From: Shewanella yunxiaonensis
GTDB taxonomy: Bacteria > Pseudomonadota > Gammaproteobacteria > Enterobacterales > Shewanellaceae
Direction of reading: 5' to 3'
Length of the DNA stretch: 64,000 nt
Assembly: GCF_018223345.1 (NCBI RefSeq)
Contig: NZ_CP073587.1
Span: 2,912,001 to 2,976,000 of the forward strand
The position numbers and the translations under genes are program-made. The notes beneath the pieces are model-generated. The model was not told where the DNA came from. It was given only the letters and a program-made list of their open reading frames with translations, and ran no database searches. Shown one piece after another: positions 36,297-44,841 of this stretch. Numbering within the stretch: position 1 is the stretch's first letter; each line of letters begins with the position of its first letter.

Positions 36297-37481
36297 TCAG
36301 AGTGCCGCGTATAACTGCGCCACAATAATGATCACACCAAGCAAGCTAAGCAACCATAGTGCAGGCTTACCGCCACCCACCTGATAACCTTCCTTGTCAC
36401 AGGTACGTTGTTTCAAGACAATCAGTACCGGCAAGAACACCGTAATCACTACCAGAGGAATTGCGGCGAAGCCTAACAGTGAGATAAATCCTGGTGCATA
36501 TAATGCGACAACCAAAGGCGGAATAAAGGTCAACAACCAGGTTTGTAAACGACCACTGAACGTATTTCGGGCACGGATCAGTTCCGCATTAAAATCAAAC
36601 AGACTTAAGGTTACACCGAGGAATGAAGTAATCAGCGCCAGATCCGCAAACAATCCAATAATCTTACCAATCACAGGTTGTGCAGAAATCTCCTGCAATG
36701 CGCTGATCATTTTTGCCAGCGAACCGTTGAAACTAGCAATAGCATCACCACCAACGGTGCCAAATGTCACCAATAACCACAGCACATAGCAGAACAGTGG
36801 CAACGTTGAACCAATCAGCAACACTTTACGTAATGAAGGGACATCACCTTTCAGATAACCGACTAAGGTTGCAATACAGACGTGAAAGCCAAATGAGGTA
36901 AACATCACCGGTATGGCACTCAGCCACACGCCCGTCATCGAGTCAGTGGCGGCCTTTGCAGCTAAACTGCTGTAACTCACTTCCGGCATCAAGAATACCA
37001 GTACCAGTACCAATGCGATGATCATGGCCGAGAACAGTGCCCGAGACACCTTATCGACCCAATGCACCCCCAGCGCAGCGAAACCGCCCAGGAATACCGT
37101 AAACAATAACACTGAGGAATGACTGCTCAGTTGCAAACCAAACCAGGCATCAGCTTTTTTACTTAACAGATCAGCACCACCACTGAGGTAAGCGGCAGTC
37201 AGTGCAAACAGCAAGCTGAGAAACGATAGACTTTGCACCACCTGACCGGCGCGACCGAGAGATTTACCGGTTATCGTGTGCAGGTTGTCACCAACACCAG
37301 AATGCAAGTTCACTTCCAGCATCAATAACGCGATAAAGGCAGACATGGCCCATATCACTAGCATCAGGAATATCGCAGGGATAAGGCCCATTGCGGCAGT
37401 TGCCATAGGTAAGGCCAGCATACCAGCACCAATCGCGGTACCGGCGACGATCGCAATCGATCCAATTATTTTAAGATTCAC
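36297..37481 (-). CDS. Aromatic amino acid permease (TyrP/Mtr, HAAAP family)
   Basis: 394 aa with 11 hydrophobic spans and no other domains. N-terminal signature IGSIAIVAGTAIGAGMLALPMATA, then FTSFGFHVCIATLVGYLKGD and FADLALITSFLGVTLSLFDF, as in the tyrosine/tryptophan:H+ symporters. It starts with GTG at 37479-37481. It is not possible to tell Tyr from Trp by eye; the short length and sequence are closer to TyrP. Probably a single-gene unit with its own terminator. Confidence 0.88.
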   Translation of the reverse strand: MNLKIIGSIAIVAGTAIGAGMLALPMATAAMGLIPAIFLMLVIWAMSAFIALLMLEVNLHSGVGDNLHTITGKSLGRAGQVVQSLSFLSLLFALTAAYLSGGADLLSKKADAWFGLQLSSHSSVLLFTVFLGGFAALGVHWVDKVSRALFSAMIIALVLVLVFLMPEVSYSSLAAKAATDSMTGVWLSAIPVMFTSFGFHVCIATLVGYLKGDVPSLRKVLLIGSTLPLFCYVLWLLVTFGTVGGDAIASFNGSLAKMISALQEISAQPVIGKIIGLFADLALITSFLGVTLSLFDFNAELIRARNTFSGRLQTWLLTFIPPLVVALYAPGFISLLGFAAIPLVVITVFLPVLIVLKQRTCDKEGYQVGGGKPALWLLSLLGVIIIVAQLYAAL

Positions 37482-37740
37482 GGAATAGGTCCTGTCTTTA
37501 ATTGTTATTTTTTTACTAATTGTTATTTTTTAGCGGCCGGATTTTCCATTGTAGGGAGCGGGTACAGTCAGCAAGATGCGAACAGCATTTACGGATGTGC
37601 TTCCGAAAAATCGACACAGATTTGACATTATCAGAGCAATTTGCTGCAAGCAAGAACTGATTTAGCCTTAAAATCGTAAAAAATATTGTCATTTATGCAA
37701 ACAATCTGCAATTTTGATTTTGTTACCGAGAATTTAAGGG

Positions 37741-37768
37741 TTGTTAAGCATAGCGTTCTGGATATAAT
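37741..37768 (+). promoter_or_regulatory. Promoter of the Mn-exporter transcript
   Basis: TATAAT at 37763-37768 with TTGTTA at 37741-37746 and a 16-bp spacer. A start near 37775 would put the riboswitch at the very 5' end of the message. Confidence 0.65.
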
Positions 37769-37774
37769 GGTCGC

Positions 37775-37955
37775 CTCTCTAGTTCTTGGGGGAGTAGCCG
37801 ACCTGTTAATCACAGGGGCATTCATCAACAGACTTGGCCATATGCCATGGTGAATGCAGCAAGCCTGACTTGCCTGGCAAGACCTGAGCACAGCGCACCA
37901 TTTAACAGGGGTGAATGGCGTGTTGTGCCCGGTTAAAGGTCACCCCTGAGGATCT
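37775..37955 (+). promoter_or_regulatory. yybP-ykoY manganese riboswitch
   Basis: Class hallmarks are present: the 5' core GGGGGAGTAGCC at 37788-37799 and the 3' core GGCAAGACC near 37876-37884, separated by two helical arms, directly upstream of a Mn-exporter gene, as expected for this Mn2+-sensing class. The expression platform appears to be a helix AGGGGTGA (37907-37914) with TCACCCCT (37940-37947) that ends one base before the ribosome site GAGG (37948-37951). This suggests control of translation start. The aptamer call is well supported; the mechanism is inference. Confidence 0.88.
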
Positions 37956-37959
37956 CATC

Positions 37960-38517
37960 TTGGAAGCGCTGTTCACTTCTGCTCTTACTGTCTCTGTTGC
38001 TGAAATTGGTGACAAAACCCAGTTATTGGCATTGCTATTAGCCGCAAGATTTAAAAACAAAACGGCCATTATCAGCGGTATTCTGTTGTCAACACTGGCC
38101 AACCACTTTATGGCCGCGTGGTTGGGTCATTGGGCTATCGCGTGGTTAACACCAGAAGTCGCTCGTTATCTGATTGCATTCAGTTTCTTCGCCATCGCCT
38201 TATGGATATTAGTGCCGGACAAAGCCGACGATGAAGATAGCCGTTTCTATCGATATGGTCCTTTTTTAGCAACCTTCGTGCTGTTCTTCCTGGCCGAGAT
38301 GGGTGATAAAACCCAGATTGCCACAGTGGTGCTGGCAGCTAAGTTCCACAATCTGCCATTAGTGGTAGTAGGGACCACGTTGGGAATATTGTTAGCCAAT
38401 GTGCCCGTAGTGCTCGCAGGCTCCTTTGGTGGCAGCAAGCTGCCGGTTAAGCTGATCCACCGAGTCTGTGCGGTGCTATTCTTGCTGCTGGGGATTGTCA
38501 CCTTAGTCTGGCATTGA
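37960..38517 (+). CDS. mneA: TMEM165/GDT1 family manganese exporter
   Basis: 185 aa from a TTG at 37960, chosen because GAGG lies 8 bp before it, it follows the riboswitch platform, and the protein then begins MEALFTSALTVSVAEIGDKTQ as usual for the family. Six membrane spans in two repeats, each with the family motif E-x-G-D-K-T (AEIGDKTQ near residue 14 and AEMGDKTQ near residue 109), which form the cation site. It exports Mn2+ when the riboswitch senses excess. An upstream frame (37915) would start inside the riboswitch hairpin and is rejected. Confidence 0.9.
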   Translation: MEALFTSALTVSVAEIGDKTQLLALLLAARFKNKTAIISGILLSTLANHFMAAWLGHWAIAWLTPEVARYLIAFSFFAIALWILVPDKADDEDSRFYRYGPFLATFVLFFLAEMGDKTQIATVVLAAKFHNLPLVVVGTTLGILLANVPVVLAGSFGGSKLPVKLIHRVCAVLFLLLGIVTLVWH

Positions 38518-38531
38518 TCGGCTAATGAGCT

Positions 38532-38558
38532 AAAAAGCCCGTCACTGACGGGCTTTTT
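38532..38558. terminator. Bidirectional terminator between the Mn exporter and catalase genes
   Basis: A 13-bp stem AAAAAGCCCGTCA / TGACGGGCTTTTT around a single base (effective loop a few nt); T-rich on both sides. Confidence 0.85.
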
Positions 38559-38572
38559 AGAATTAACGAAGC

Positions 38573-40033
38573 TTAAAGCTCCAGTTGCCGACGAATCCGT
38601 TCGCCATAATCAGCATCAGCTTTGGTGAAGTGTTCCACCATCTGTTGTTGTACATCATGGCTCACCTGACTCAGGGTGCCACAGATGTTGCTGACTAAAC
38701 GTGCCTTTTCTTCTTCGCTGAATAACCGATATAGATTGCCTGCCTGGGTATAGTCGTCTTGATCATAACGACTGTAGCGACTGGCCTCGCCTTCCAAACG
38801 CAACGGCGGTTCTTTGAACATCTCGGCATCAATCAAACCATTCACTGTAGAATTAGGCCCATAGTTTGGGCTGGCGTCGGCGCCAGTTTGGCTATGATGA
38901 TACGGGCACTGAGTTCCCGCCATCGCCCCCGCACGCTGGTGATGATTGGCCGCTGCCGCATGCGGGCAGTTCACGGGCAGCTGATTGTAGTTAGCGCCGA
39001 CCCGATAACGTTGGGCATCGGCATACGCAAACAACCGCGCTTGGAGCATTTTGTCCGGTGAGGCGCCAATGCCAGGCACCAGATTACTTGGTGCCAATGC
39101 CGCTTGTTCGACTTCTGCAAAGTAGTTTTGCGGTAAGCGATTCAGTTCCAATATGCCCACCTCCATCAGCGGGTAATCCTTGTGCGGCCAAACTTTGGTC
39201 AGATCAAATGGATTAATATGGTAATGATTCGCATCGGCCTCAGGCATTATCTGCACCTGTAATTTCCAACGCGGGAAATGACGATCAGTGATTGCGGCCA
39301 CCATATCTCGCTGCGCATGATCCGGGTCGATACCCTTTACAGTCGCGGCCTGGGCCTCGGTCAGATTGGCAATGCCCTGCTCACTCTTAAAATGGAATTT
39401 CACCCAGAAACGCTCACCCTGACCATTCCAGAAGGAAAAGGTGTGTGAACCATAGCCATGCATGTGCCGATAGTTGGCGGGAATACCGCGATCAGACATC
39501 AATATCGTTACCTGATGCATTGACTCTGGGTTCAATGCCCAGAAATCCCACATTGCTTGCGGATCTTTCAGGTTGGTCTGAGGGTTGCGTTTTTGTGTAT
39601 GAATAAAGTCGGGAAATTTAATACCGTCCCGTAAAAAGAAGGTTGGCGTGTTGTTACCGACGATATCGTGGTTACCGCGAGCCGTATAAAAACGTACAGC
39701 AAAGCCTCGCGGGTCACGCTCGGCATCTGCCGACCCCATCTCCCCACCCACGGTCGAGAAACGCGCGAATACTTCCGTTTGTTTACCAACACCATTGAAA
39801 TGATCGGCAATCGTATAACGGCTCAGATCATTGGTCAGGGTAAAAGTGCCGTAAACACCGGTGCCTTTGGCATGCACCACCCGCTCCGGAATACGTTCAC
39901 GATTGAAATGAGCCAGTTTTTCAATTAAATGAAAATCTTGTAACAACAGTGGGCCGCGTTCACCAGCAGACAGTGAATTCTGATCATCTGCTACGGGGGC
40001 ACCATTCTGGCTGGTAATGAAATGCTGTGTCAT
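38573..40033 (-). CDS. katB: Small-subunit heme catalase
   Basis: Converts hydrogen peroxide to water and oxygen. It is 486 aa, the size of clade-3 monofunctional catalases. The distal-heme histidine is in RVVHAKGTG, the Asn in VGNNTPTFFLRDG, and the proximal tyrosine in RLFAYADAQRYR. The family signature RFSTVGGEMGSADAERDPRGFAVRFYT is complete. The start ATG (40031-40033) lies 10 bp after the stop of a 17-codon ORF, and its ribosome site (TAAGGAG) overlaps that stop. The name katB is by analogy; an OxyR site is not obvious by eye. Confidence 0.95.
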   Translation of the reverse strand: MTQHFITSQNGAPVADDQNSLSAGERGPLLLQDFHLIEKLAHFNRERIPERVVHAKGTGVYGTFTLTNDLSRYTIADHFNGVGKQTEVFARFSTVGGEMGSADAERDPRGFAVRFYTARGNHDIVGNNTPTFFLRDGIKFPDFIHTQKRNPQTNLKDPQAMWDFWALNPESMHQVTILMSDRGIPANYRHMHGYGSHTFSFWNGQGERFWVKFHFKSEQGIANLTEAQAATVKGIDPDHAQRDMVAAITDRHFPRWKLQVQIMPEADANHYHINPFDLTKVWPHKDYPLMEVGILELNRLPQNYFAEVEQAALAPSNLVPGIGASPDKMLQARLFAYADAQRYRVGANYNQLPVNCPHAAAANHHQRAGAMAGTQCPYHHSQTGADASPNYGPNSTVNGLIDAEMFKEPPLRLEGEASRYSRYDQDDYTQAGNLYRLFSEEEKARLVSNICGTLSQVSHDVQQQMVEHFTKADADYGERIRRQLEL

Positions 40034-40043
40034 CTTGTGCTCC

Positions 40044-40097
40044 TTACGATTTTTTCTGGTTTAACCAAAGTTCGATCAAATCAACGATTGTGGCCAT
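40044..40097 (-). CDS. 17-aa ORF directly upstream of catalase
   Basis: An ATG at 40095-40097 after the strong site AAGGAGTGCAAC encodes MATIVDLIELWLNQKKS and stops at TAA (40044-40046). That stop is part of the catalase ribosome site TAAGGAGCACAAG. The peptide looks amphipathic with a basic tail. The tight spacing and two good ribosome sites argue for real translation and coupling to katB; it could also be a leader peptide. No homolog is recognised by eye. Confidence 0.6.
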   Translation of the reverse strand: MATIVDLIELWLNQKKS

Positions 40098-40300
40098 GTT
40101 GCACTCCTTAAACGACGTTAATGGGCATCGCGGCGTTGAGAAGATAATAGAGAACCCAGCAAAACCAATAAAACGATTAAAACTGATTATCACAATTCAT
40201 TTACTGAATTAAATTTGAAACAGCACGACTTAACCGATGTTCATAATTGTAGAAGTCACGGCCATCAGTGACGGTGAAAAATCTCGACACACTGAAATGA

Positions 40301-40325
40301 AGAAAGCAGCCTGCGGCTGCTTTCT
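40301..40325 (-). terminator. Terminator of the thioesterase gene
   Basis: An 11-bp stem AGAAAGCAGCC / GGCTGCTTTCT around a 3-nt loop, 18 bp after the stop at 40343. The T-tract after it is short (TCATTT). Confidence 0.6.
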
Positions 40326-40342
40326 GGTAGGCAATGGTGGCG

Positions 40343-40801
40343 TTAGCCCGCGTTTTTGGTATCGGGGCGTTTAACAACGGCGGCGGTCATCCGTGAAATA
40401 CAGGTGAGTTCATCCGCACTATTAAAGATTTTCACTTCCCAGACGGAAGTGCGCTTACCTAAATGGATTGGACGGGCAATAGCCTTGAGCTCACCATTAC
40501 GCGCAGCCCGAATATGATTGGCATTGATCTCCTGCCCGACACAGAAATAGTGTTCAAAATCCACCGCAAAATTGGCGGCATAACTGGCGACGGTTTCGGC
40601 CAACACCACATTTGCGCCACCATGCACCATACCGATAGGATTATGAATCGCCGGCGATGCGGGCATGGTTGCTACCAGATAATCATCGCCAATCTCGGTC
40701 ACTTTGATGCCCAAAGTCTGCATTAGCGTGCCTTTGCCCCCCTGTCCCAGATCCAGACGGGCACAGTCATCAAGGGTGATCTCTCTGAACCAGATACTCA
40801 T
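40343..40801 (-). CDS. Hotdog-fold acyl-CoA thioesterase, MenI/YdiI-like
   Basis: 152 aa, single hotdog domain. The sequence matches E. coli YdiI over HGGANVVLAETVASYAA (active-site Glu in the central helix), EINANHIRAARNGEL and PIHLGKRTSVWEVKIF. YdiI/MenI hydrolyses 1,4-dihydroxy-2-naphthoyl-CoA in menaquinone synthesis, and a menaquinone-using bacterium would need it; other PaaI-type substrates remain possible. The ATG at 40799-40801 is used. It is 47 bp downstream of the DUF2238 gene on the same strand. Confidence 0.85.
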   Translation of the reverse strand: MSIWFREITLDDCARLDLGQGGKGTLMQTLGIKVTEIGDDYLVATMPASPAIHNPIGMVHGGANVVLAETVASYAANFAVDFEHYFCVGQEINANHIRAARNGELKAIARPIHLGKRTSVWEVKIFNSADELTCISRMTAAVVKRPDTKNAG

Positions 40802-40848
40802 AGCTTAATAGTTCCTGTTGTCATACTGCCGGACAGTGTAACGCCTGA

Positions 40849-41472
40849 TTACTTGGCAGATATAGCCAATTCGGCTAATTGACGATCATGCAGCTTGGAT
40901 AAGCTGAGCACGGCACAAATCGCGCCAATCAGCGCAAACAGCATATCTGACTGTGTATCCCAGACATATCCCTGAGTACCAAGGAATGCTTCAGCGCCAT
41001 CATTGGTTAACACCGCCACCCACCATTCCACCAACTCATAAAATGCCGACAGCGCCAAAGCAAAACAGCAGCACAGAAAATTACACCAGCGACCTCGCGG
41101 TAACACCTGTTTACGCAGCAGCACCTCGCGGGCAATCATCGCCGGAATAAATCCCTGCGCGAAATGGCCTAACTTGTCATAGTTATTGCGTCCCCAACTA
41201 AACCAGTCAGATAACCAGTCGAATAATGGCACCTGGGCATAGGTGTAATGGGCACCGACAAACAGCACACAACAGTGCAGCAGGATCAGCACTGATAATA
41301 AGCTTGTTAAGGGAAATACTCGCCGGCACCACAGCAGGATAGGAACCGCTAGCAGTGCCGGAGCGGCTTCCATCCACCAGGTAAAGCCATCATGAGGCTG
41401 CCATGCAGACCACGACAGCACCATTGCATAAAACACTAGCCAGATCAGCGGATTTTTCAATTTTCGCCTCAA
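40849..41472 (-). CDS. DUF2238 (YjdF family) membrane protein
   Basis: 207 aa with about six hydrophobic spans. The DUF2238 signatures RNNYDKLGHFAQGFIPAMIARE, FYELVEWWVAVLTNDGAEAFLGTQG and VWDTQSDMLFALIGA are clear. Function unknown. It starts with TTG at 41470-41472 and has no strong ribosome site; later in-frame starts are possible. It is divergent from serA. Confidence 0.82.
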   Translation of the reverse strand: MRRKLKNPLIWLVFYAMVLSWSAWQPHDGFTWWMEAAPALLAVPILLWCRRVFPLTSLLSVLILLHCCVLFVGAHYTYAQVPLFDWLSDWFSWGRNNYDKLGHFAQGFIPAMIAREVLLRKQVLPRGRWCNFLCCCFALALSAFYELVEWWVAVLTNDGAEAFLGTQGYVWDTQSDMLFALIGAICAVLSLSKLHDRQLAELAISAK

Positions 41473-41626
41473 CTTGCAAATTGTTCATGAACAAAAATAA
41501 ACACTTCAGCCATCCGGACCTCCACATGTGCAAAAAAAGGTGCTAACGTGATCCTACAGCTTGGGGAAGCTTAACACACTACACTTTGTTCACTAGCAGA
41601 TACACGAAAGAAGGGGTACCGAGATC

Positions 41627-42856
41627 ATGGCGAAAGTTTCGCTGGACAAGGATAAAATCAAGATCCTGTTGTTGGAAGGCGTTCATCAATCAGCATTGGA
41701 TGTGCTGAAAAATTCCGGATATAACAATATCGAATTTCATAAAGGTTCCCTGTCCGGAGATGAACTGATTGATGCCATCAAAGATGCCCATTTTGTCGGT
41801 ATTCGCTCCCGCACACACCTGACCAAGGAAGTGTTGGATCACGCCGAAAAGCTGGTCGGTATTGGCTGTTTCTGTATTGGTACCAACCAGGTTGATCTGA
41901 AAGCGGCTGAATTGCTGGGCATTCCAGTATTCAACGCGCCATTCTCCAATACCCGCAGTGTTGCAGAGCTGGTGATTGGCGAAATTATCATGTTGATGCG
42001 TGGCATCCCACAACGTAACGCTTCGGCACATAAAGGTGGCTGGATTAAAAGCGCCAAGGGCAGTTACGAAGTTCGTGGCAAAACCCTCGGGGTTATCGGT
42101 TATGGTCACATCGGGACTCAGCTTGGCATTCTGGCTGAAACGCTCGGTATGCGAGTGATTTTCTACGATATCGAAGACAAACTGCCACTGGGTAACGCCC
42201 ATCAGCTGCGCTTTATGAACGAGCTGTTAGCACAGGCGGATGTGGTGAGTTTGCATGTTCCAGAAACCCCACAAACCAAACTGATGTTCGGTGCTGCGCA
42301 AATTGAAGCGATGCGTCCAGGAAGTTTCCTGATCAACGCATCTCGCGGCACTGTGGTGGATATCGATGCGTTGGCTGCAGCGCTGGAATCCAAACATCTG
42401 GCCGGTGCTGCGATCGACGTATTCCCGGTAGAACCTAAGTCCAATGACGATGAGTTCCAGACCCCATTGCGTGGTTTTGACAATGTGATTCTGACCCCTC
42501 ACGTGGGTGGCAGTACTGAAGAAGCACAGGAAAATATCGGTATTGAAGTGGCCGGTAAGCTGGCTAAGTACTCAGACAACGGCTCTACCGTGACCGCCGT
42601 GAACTTCCCGGAAGTGTCGCTGCCACAACAGCATGGCACCTCACGTTTGCTGCATATTCACCGCAACCGTCCTGGTATTCTGCTGAAAATCAACCAGGCA
42701 TTCTCTGAAAAAGGCATCAACATTGGTGGCCAGTATCTGCAAACTACCGCCGATATCGGTTACGTGGTGATGGAAGTTCATACCGATCAGGCAACTGAAG
42801 CCTTGGAAGAACTGAAAAACATTGAAGGCACTATCCGTACCCGTTTGCTGTACTGA
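41627..42856 (+). CDS. serA: D-3-phosphoglycerate dehydrogenase
   Basis: First step of serine synthesis: oxidises 3-phosphoglycerate with NAD. It is 409 aa, like E. coli SerA (410). NAD-binding motif GVIGYGHIGTQLGILAE near residue 155; catalytic Arg/Glu/His in NASRGTVVDID and HVGGSTEEAQ; a C-terminal ACT domain (about 335-409, RNRPGILLKINQAFSEKGINI) for serine feedback. AAGGGG lies upstream of the ATG. Serine made here feeds glycine and the gcvTHP/fau one-carbon genes. Terminator at 42881-42909. Confidence 0.97.
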   Translation: MAKVSLDKDKIKILLLEGVHQSALDVLKNSGYNNIEFHKGSLSGDELIDAIKDAHFVGIRSRTHLTKEVLDHAEKLVGIGCFCIGTNQVDLKAAELLGIPVFNAPFSNTRSVAELVIGEIIMLMRGIPQRNASAHKGGWIKSAKGSYEVRGKTLGVIGYGHIGTQLGILAETLGMRVIFYDIEDKLPLGNAHQLRFMNELLAQADVVSLHVPETPQTKLMFGAAQIEAMRPGSFLINASRGTVVDIDALAAALESKHLAGAAIDVFPVEPKSNDDEFQTPLRGFDNVILTPHVGGSTEEAQENIGIEVAGKLAKYSDNGSTVTAVNFPEVSLPQQHGTSRLLHIHRNRPGILLKINQAFSEKGINIGGQYLQTTADIGYVVMEVHTDQATEALEELKNIEGTIRTRLLY

Positions 42857-42880
42857 TATGTGAAGCAAGTAAATGTTTCG

Positions 42881-42909
42881 CAGGGCGCCTTCTTGGCGCC
42901 CTGTTTATT
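42881..42909 (+). terminator. serA terminator
   Basis: A 9-bp stem CAGGGCGCC / GGCGCCCTG with a 5-nt loop and a TTTATTT tail. Confidence 0.8.
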
Positions 42910-42967
42910 TGCGATAGATCCGTTACAATCGAAGCACTTTTGCTGTTGTTAATCTCAGGATGATCCT

Positions 42968-43927
42968 ATGAGTCTTACTGATCCCCAACTCACCTGGGCA
43001 CCGGATGCCCAGCTACCAGAACTGCTGATTTCACCGCTCTCCCATCTGGGCCTGATCCAGGTCACGGGTGAACAGAATCGCAGTTTTATTCATGGCCAGA
43101 TTACTGCCGATGTTAATGCGCTTAGCGCCGATGACTGGTGCTGGGGCGCCCATTGTGATCCCAAAGGTAAAATGCTGTCGGCATTTCGTTTGTTTGCAGT
43201 TGCCGATGCTCTGATGCTCTTAATGCCCAAAGACACTGTAGCCAGTGACCTGCCGGAGTTTCGCAAATATGCGGTATTCAGCAAAGCCGAACTCAATGAT
43301 GTTGCTGCAACTTGGACAATACTCGGTGTCGCCGGCAGTGCGGCTGCGGACTGGATTAAAGGTCATTTTCCGGCATTCAGCACTGACCACAAACTGATTG
43401 CGCTTGAACAAGGCGCGGTACTGAATGATGGTGAGCGGTTCTTAATTGTATTACCGACCGCAATTGCCTCAACGTTAGTAGAAGGTGAAGCCTTATATCA
43501 TCACAGTGCCTGGCAAGCTTTAGAGATATTAGCCGGTTATCCTGCACTTTCTGCAGCACATCAGGCGCAATTCGTGCCGCAAATGTGCAACCTGCAAGCA
43601 CTTAATGGCATCAGTTTTACCAAGGGCTGTTACATGGGGCAGGAAACTGTCGCGCGCATGAAATATCGCGGTGGTAATAAACGGGCAATGTACATTTTGA
43701 ACGGCACCGCCGACATTGAAGTCACGGCAGAATCTACGCTGGAACTGGCGTTGGAGGATGGCTTCCGTCCTCAGGGCACTATTGTGGAAGCGGTACAGAT
43801 TGATGGTCAACTCTGGCTGACAGCCGTTCTGCCAAATGATACCGAACGTGATGCTAAGTTCCGTATTGCCGAAGCGCCACAGAGTCAGCTCTCGGTAGTG
43901 CCGTTGCCCTACACTTTAGAAGAGTAA
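42968..43927 (+). CDS. ygfZ: Folate-binding protein YgfZ
   Basis: 319 aa, T-protein-like folate-binding fold that supports maintenance of certain Fe-S enzymes and tRNA modification by MiaB. The family motif K-G-C-Y-x-G-Q-E is present (FTKGCYMGQETVARMKYRG, near residue 219) with the key cysteine. The ATG at 42968 is used. Monocistronic, with its own terminator after it. Confidence 0.93.
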   Translation: MSLTDPQLTWAPDAQLPELLISPLSHLGLIQVTGEQNRSFIHGQITADVNALSADDWCWGAHCDPKGKMLSAFRLFAVADALMLLMPKDTVASDLPEFRKYAVFSKAELNDVAATWTILGVAGSAAADWIKGHFPAFSTDHKLIALEQGAVLNDGERFLIVLPTAIASTLVEGEALYHHSAWQALEILAGYPALSAAHQAQFVPQMCNLQALNGISFTKGCYMGQETVARMKYRGGNKRAMYILNGTADIEVTAESTLELALEDGFRPQGTIVEAVQIDGQLWLTAVLPNDTERDAKFRIAEAPQSQLSVVPLPYTLEE

Positions 43928-43935
43928 TCGACGTA

Positions 43936-43966
43936 GAGGGCACCGCTGGGTGCCTTCTGTTTTTTG
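43936..43966 (+). terminator. ygfZ terminator
   Basis: A stem AGGGCACC / GGTGCCTT (one G-T pair) with a short loop, then CTGTTTTTT. Confidence 0.75.
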
Positions 43967-44160
43967 CACCGGCTATGATGCCGATGCAGTCAAGCGATGA
44001 TGGGCGGGTCATACTGCCATCAACATTTAAAAAGCCTATTGCCTTAAGTGGCCGCTAGCCCAAAGACGTTTTTATCGTACCTTGATTCACTTAACTGTTT
44101 GCGCTACAGCAGATAAACTGATCTGCATCAGGTGCTATTTCGCAAATACAAGGACTGAAA

Positions 44161-44841
44161 ATGCCGCAATCCCACCAGCAGTCATTGGTTCAACTATCGC
44201 AAATCAGCAAAGGATTTAATGACGGCGATCAGTATCATCTGGTGTTGGACTGCCTCGACTTAATCATCCAGCAGGCAGAAACCGTGGCACTCACCGGTCC
44301 TAGCGGCAGTGGCAAGAGCACTTTGCTGAATATTATTGGCGGTTTTGAATACCCAGACACCGGCGAACTCCAGCTTCAGGGCGCTGATTGCCGTAAGTGG
44401 CATGATCCGCAATGGAGCCGTTTCCGCCGTCAGCATCTGGGGGTGGTATTCCAACAGTTCAATCTGCTGACCCCACTGAATGTCCGCGATAATATTCTGT
44501 TCCCGCTATCGCTGCTCGGGCAAAAATGGAATGACTGGTGCGATTACCTGCTACAGAAACTCGCCATCACTGAACTGGCACAGCGGCCAATCGAGCAGTT
44601 GTCCGGCGGTCAGCAGCAGCGGGTTGCCATTGCTCGAGCACTGGCACATCGTCCGGCATTGTTATTAGCGGATGAACCGACCGGCAATCTTGATGCTGAA
44701 GCCGCTGAGGAAGTGATGCAGCTGTTGTGTAAACTCGCCGCTGATGCTGGCACGGCGATTCTGATGGTGACGCACAGTGACAGTGCTGCCGCCCATATGC
44801 AACGGCGCTGGCATCTGCAACAGGGGAAAGTCCATGAGTGA
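44161..44841 (+). CDS. ABC transporter ATP-binding protein (LolD/MacB type)
   Basis: 226 aa. Walker A TGPSGSGKSTLLN, Q-loop FQQFNLL, signature LSGGQQQRVAIARAL, Walker B LLLADEPTGNLD and H-loop VTHSD. This subtype pairs with FtsX-fold permeases that push substrates out of the inner membrane rather than pump across it. First gene of a three-gene operon; its end overlaps the permease start by 8 bp. Confidence 0.92.
   Translation: MPQSHQQSLVQLSQISKGFNDGDQYHLVLDCLDLIIQQAETVALTGPSGSGKSTLLNIIGGFEYPDTGELQLQGADCRKWHDPQWSRFRRQHLGVVFQQFNLLTPLNVRDNILFPLSLLGQKWNDWCDYLLQKLAITELAQRPIEQLSGGQQQRVAIARALAHRPALLLADEPTGNLDAEAAEEVMQLLCKLAADAGTAILMVTHSDSAAAHMQRRWHLQQGKVHE

Noticed and set aside
37915-37959. Earlier start for the Mn exporter
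   Set aside because: It would lie inside the riboswitch platform hairpin with no ribosome site; the TTG at 37960 follows GAGG and fits the family N-terminus.
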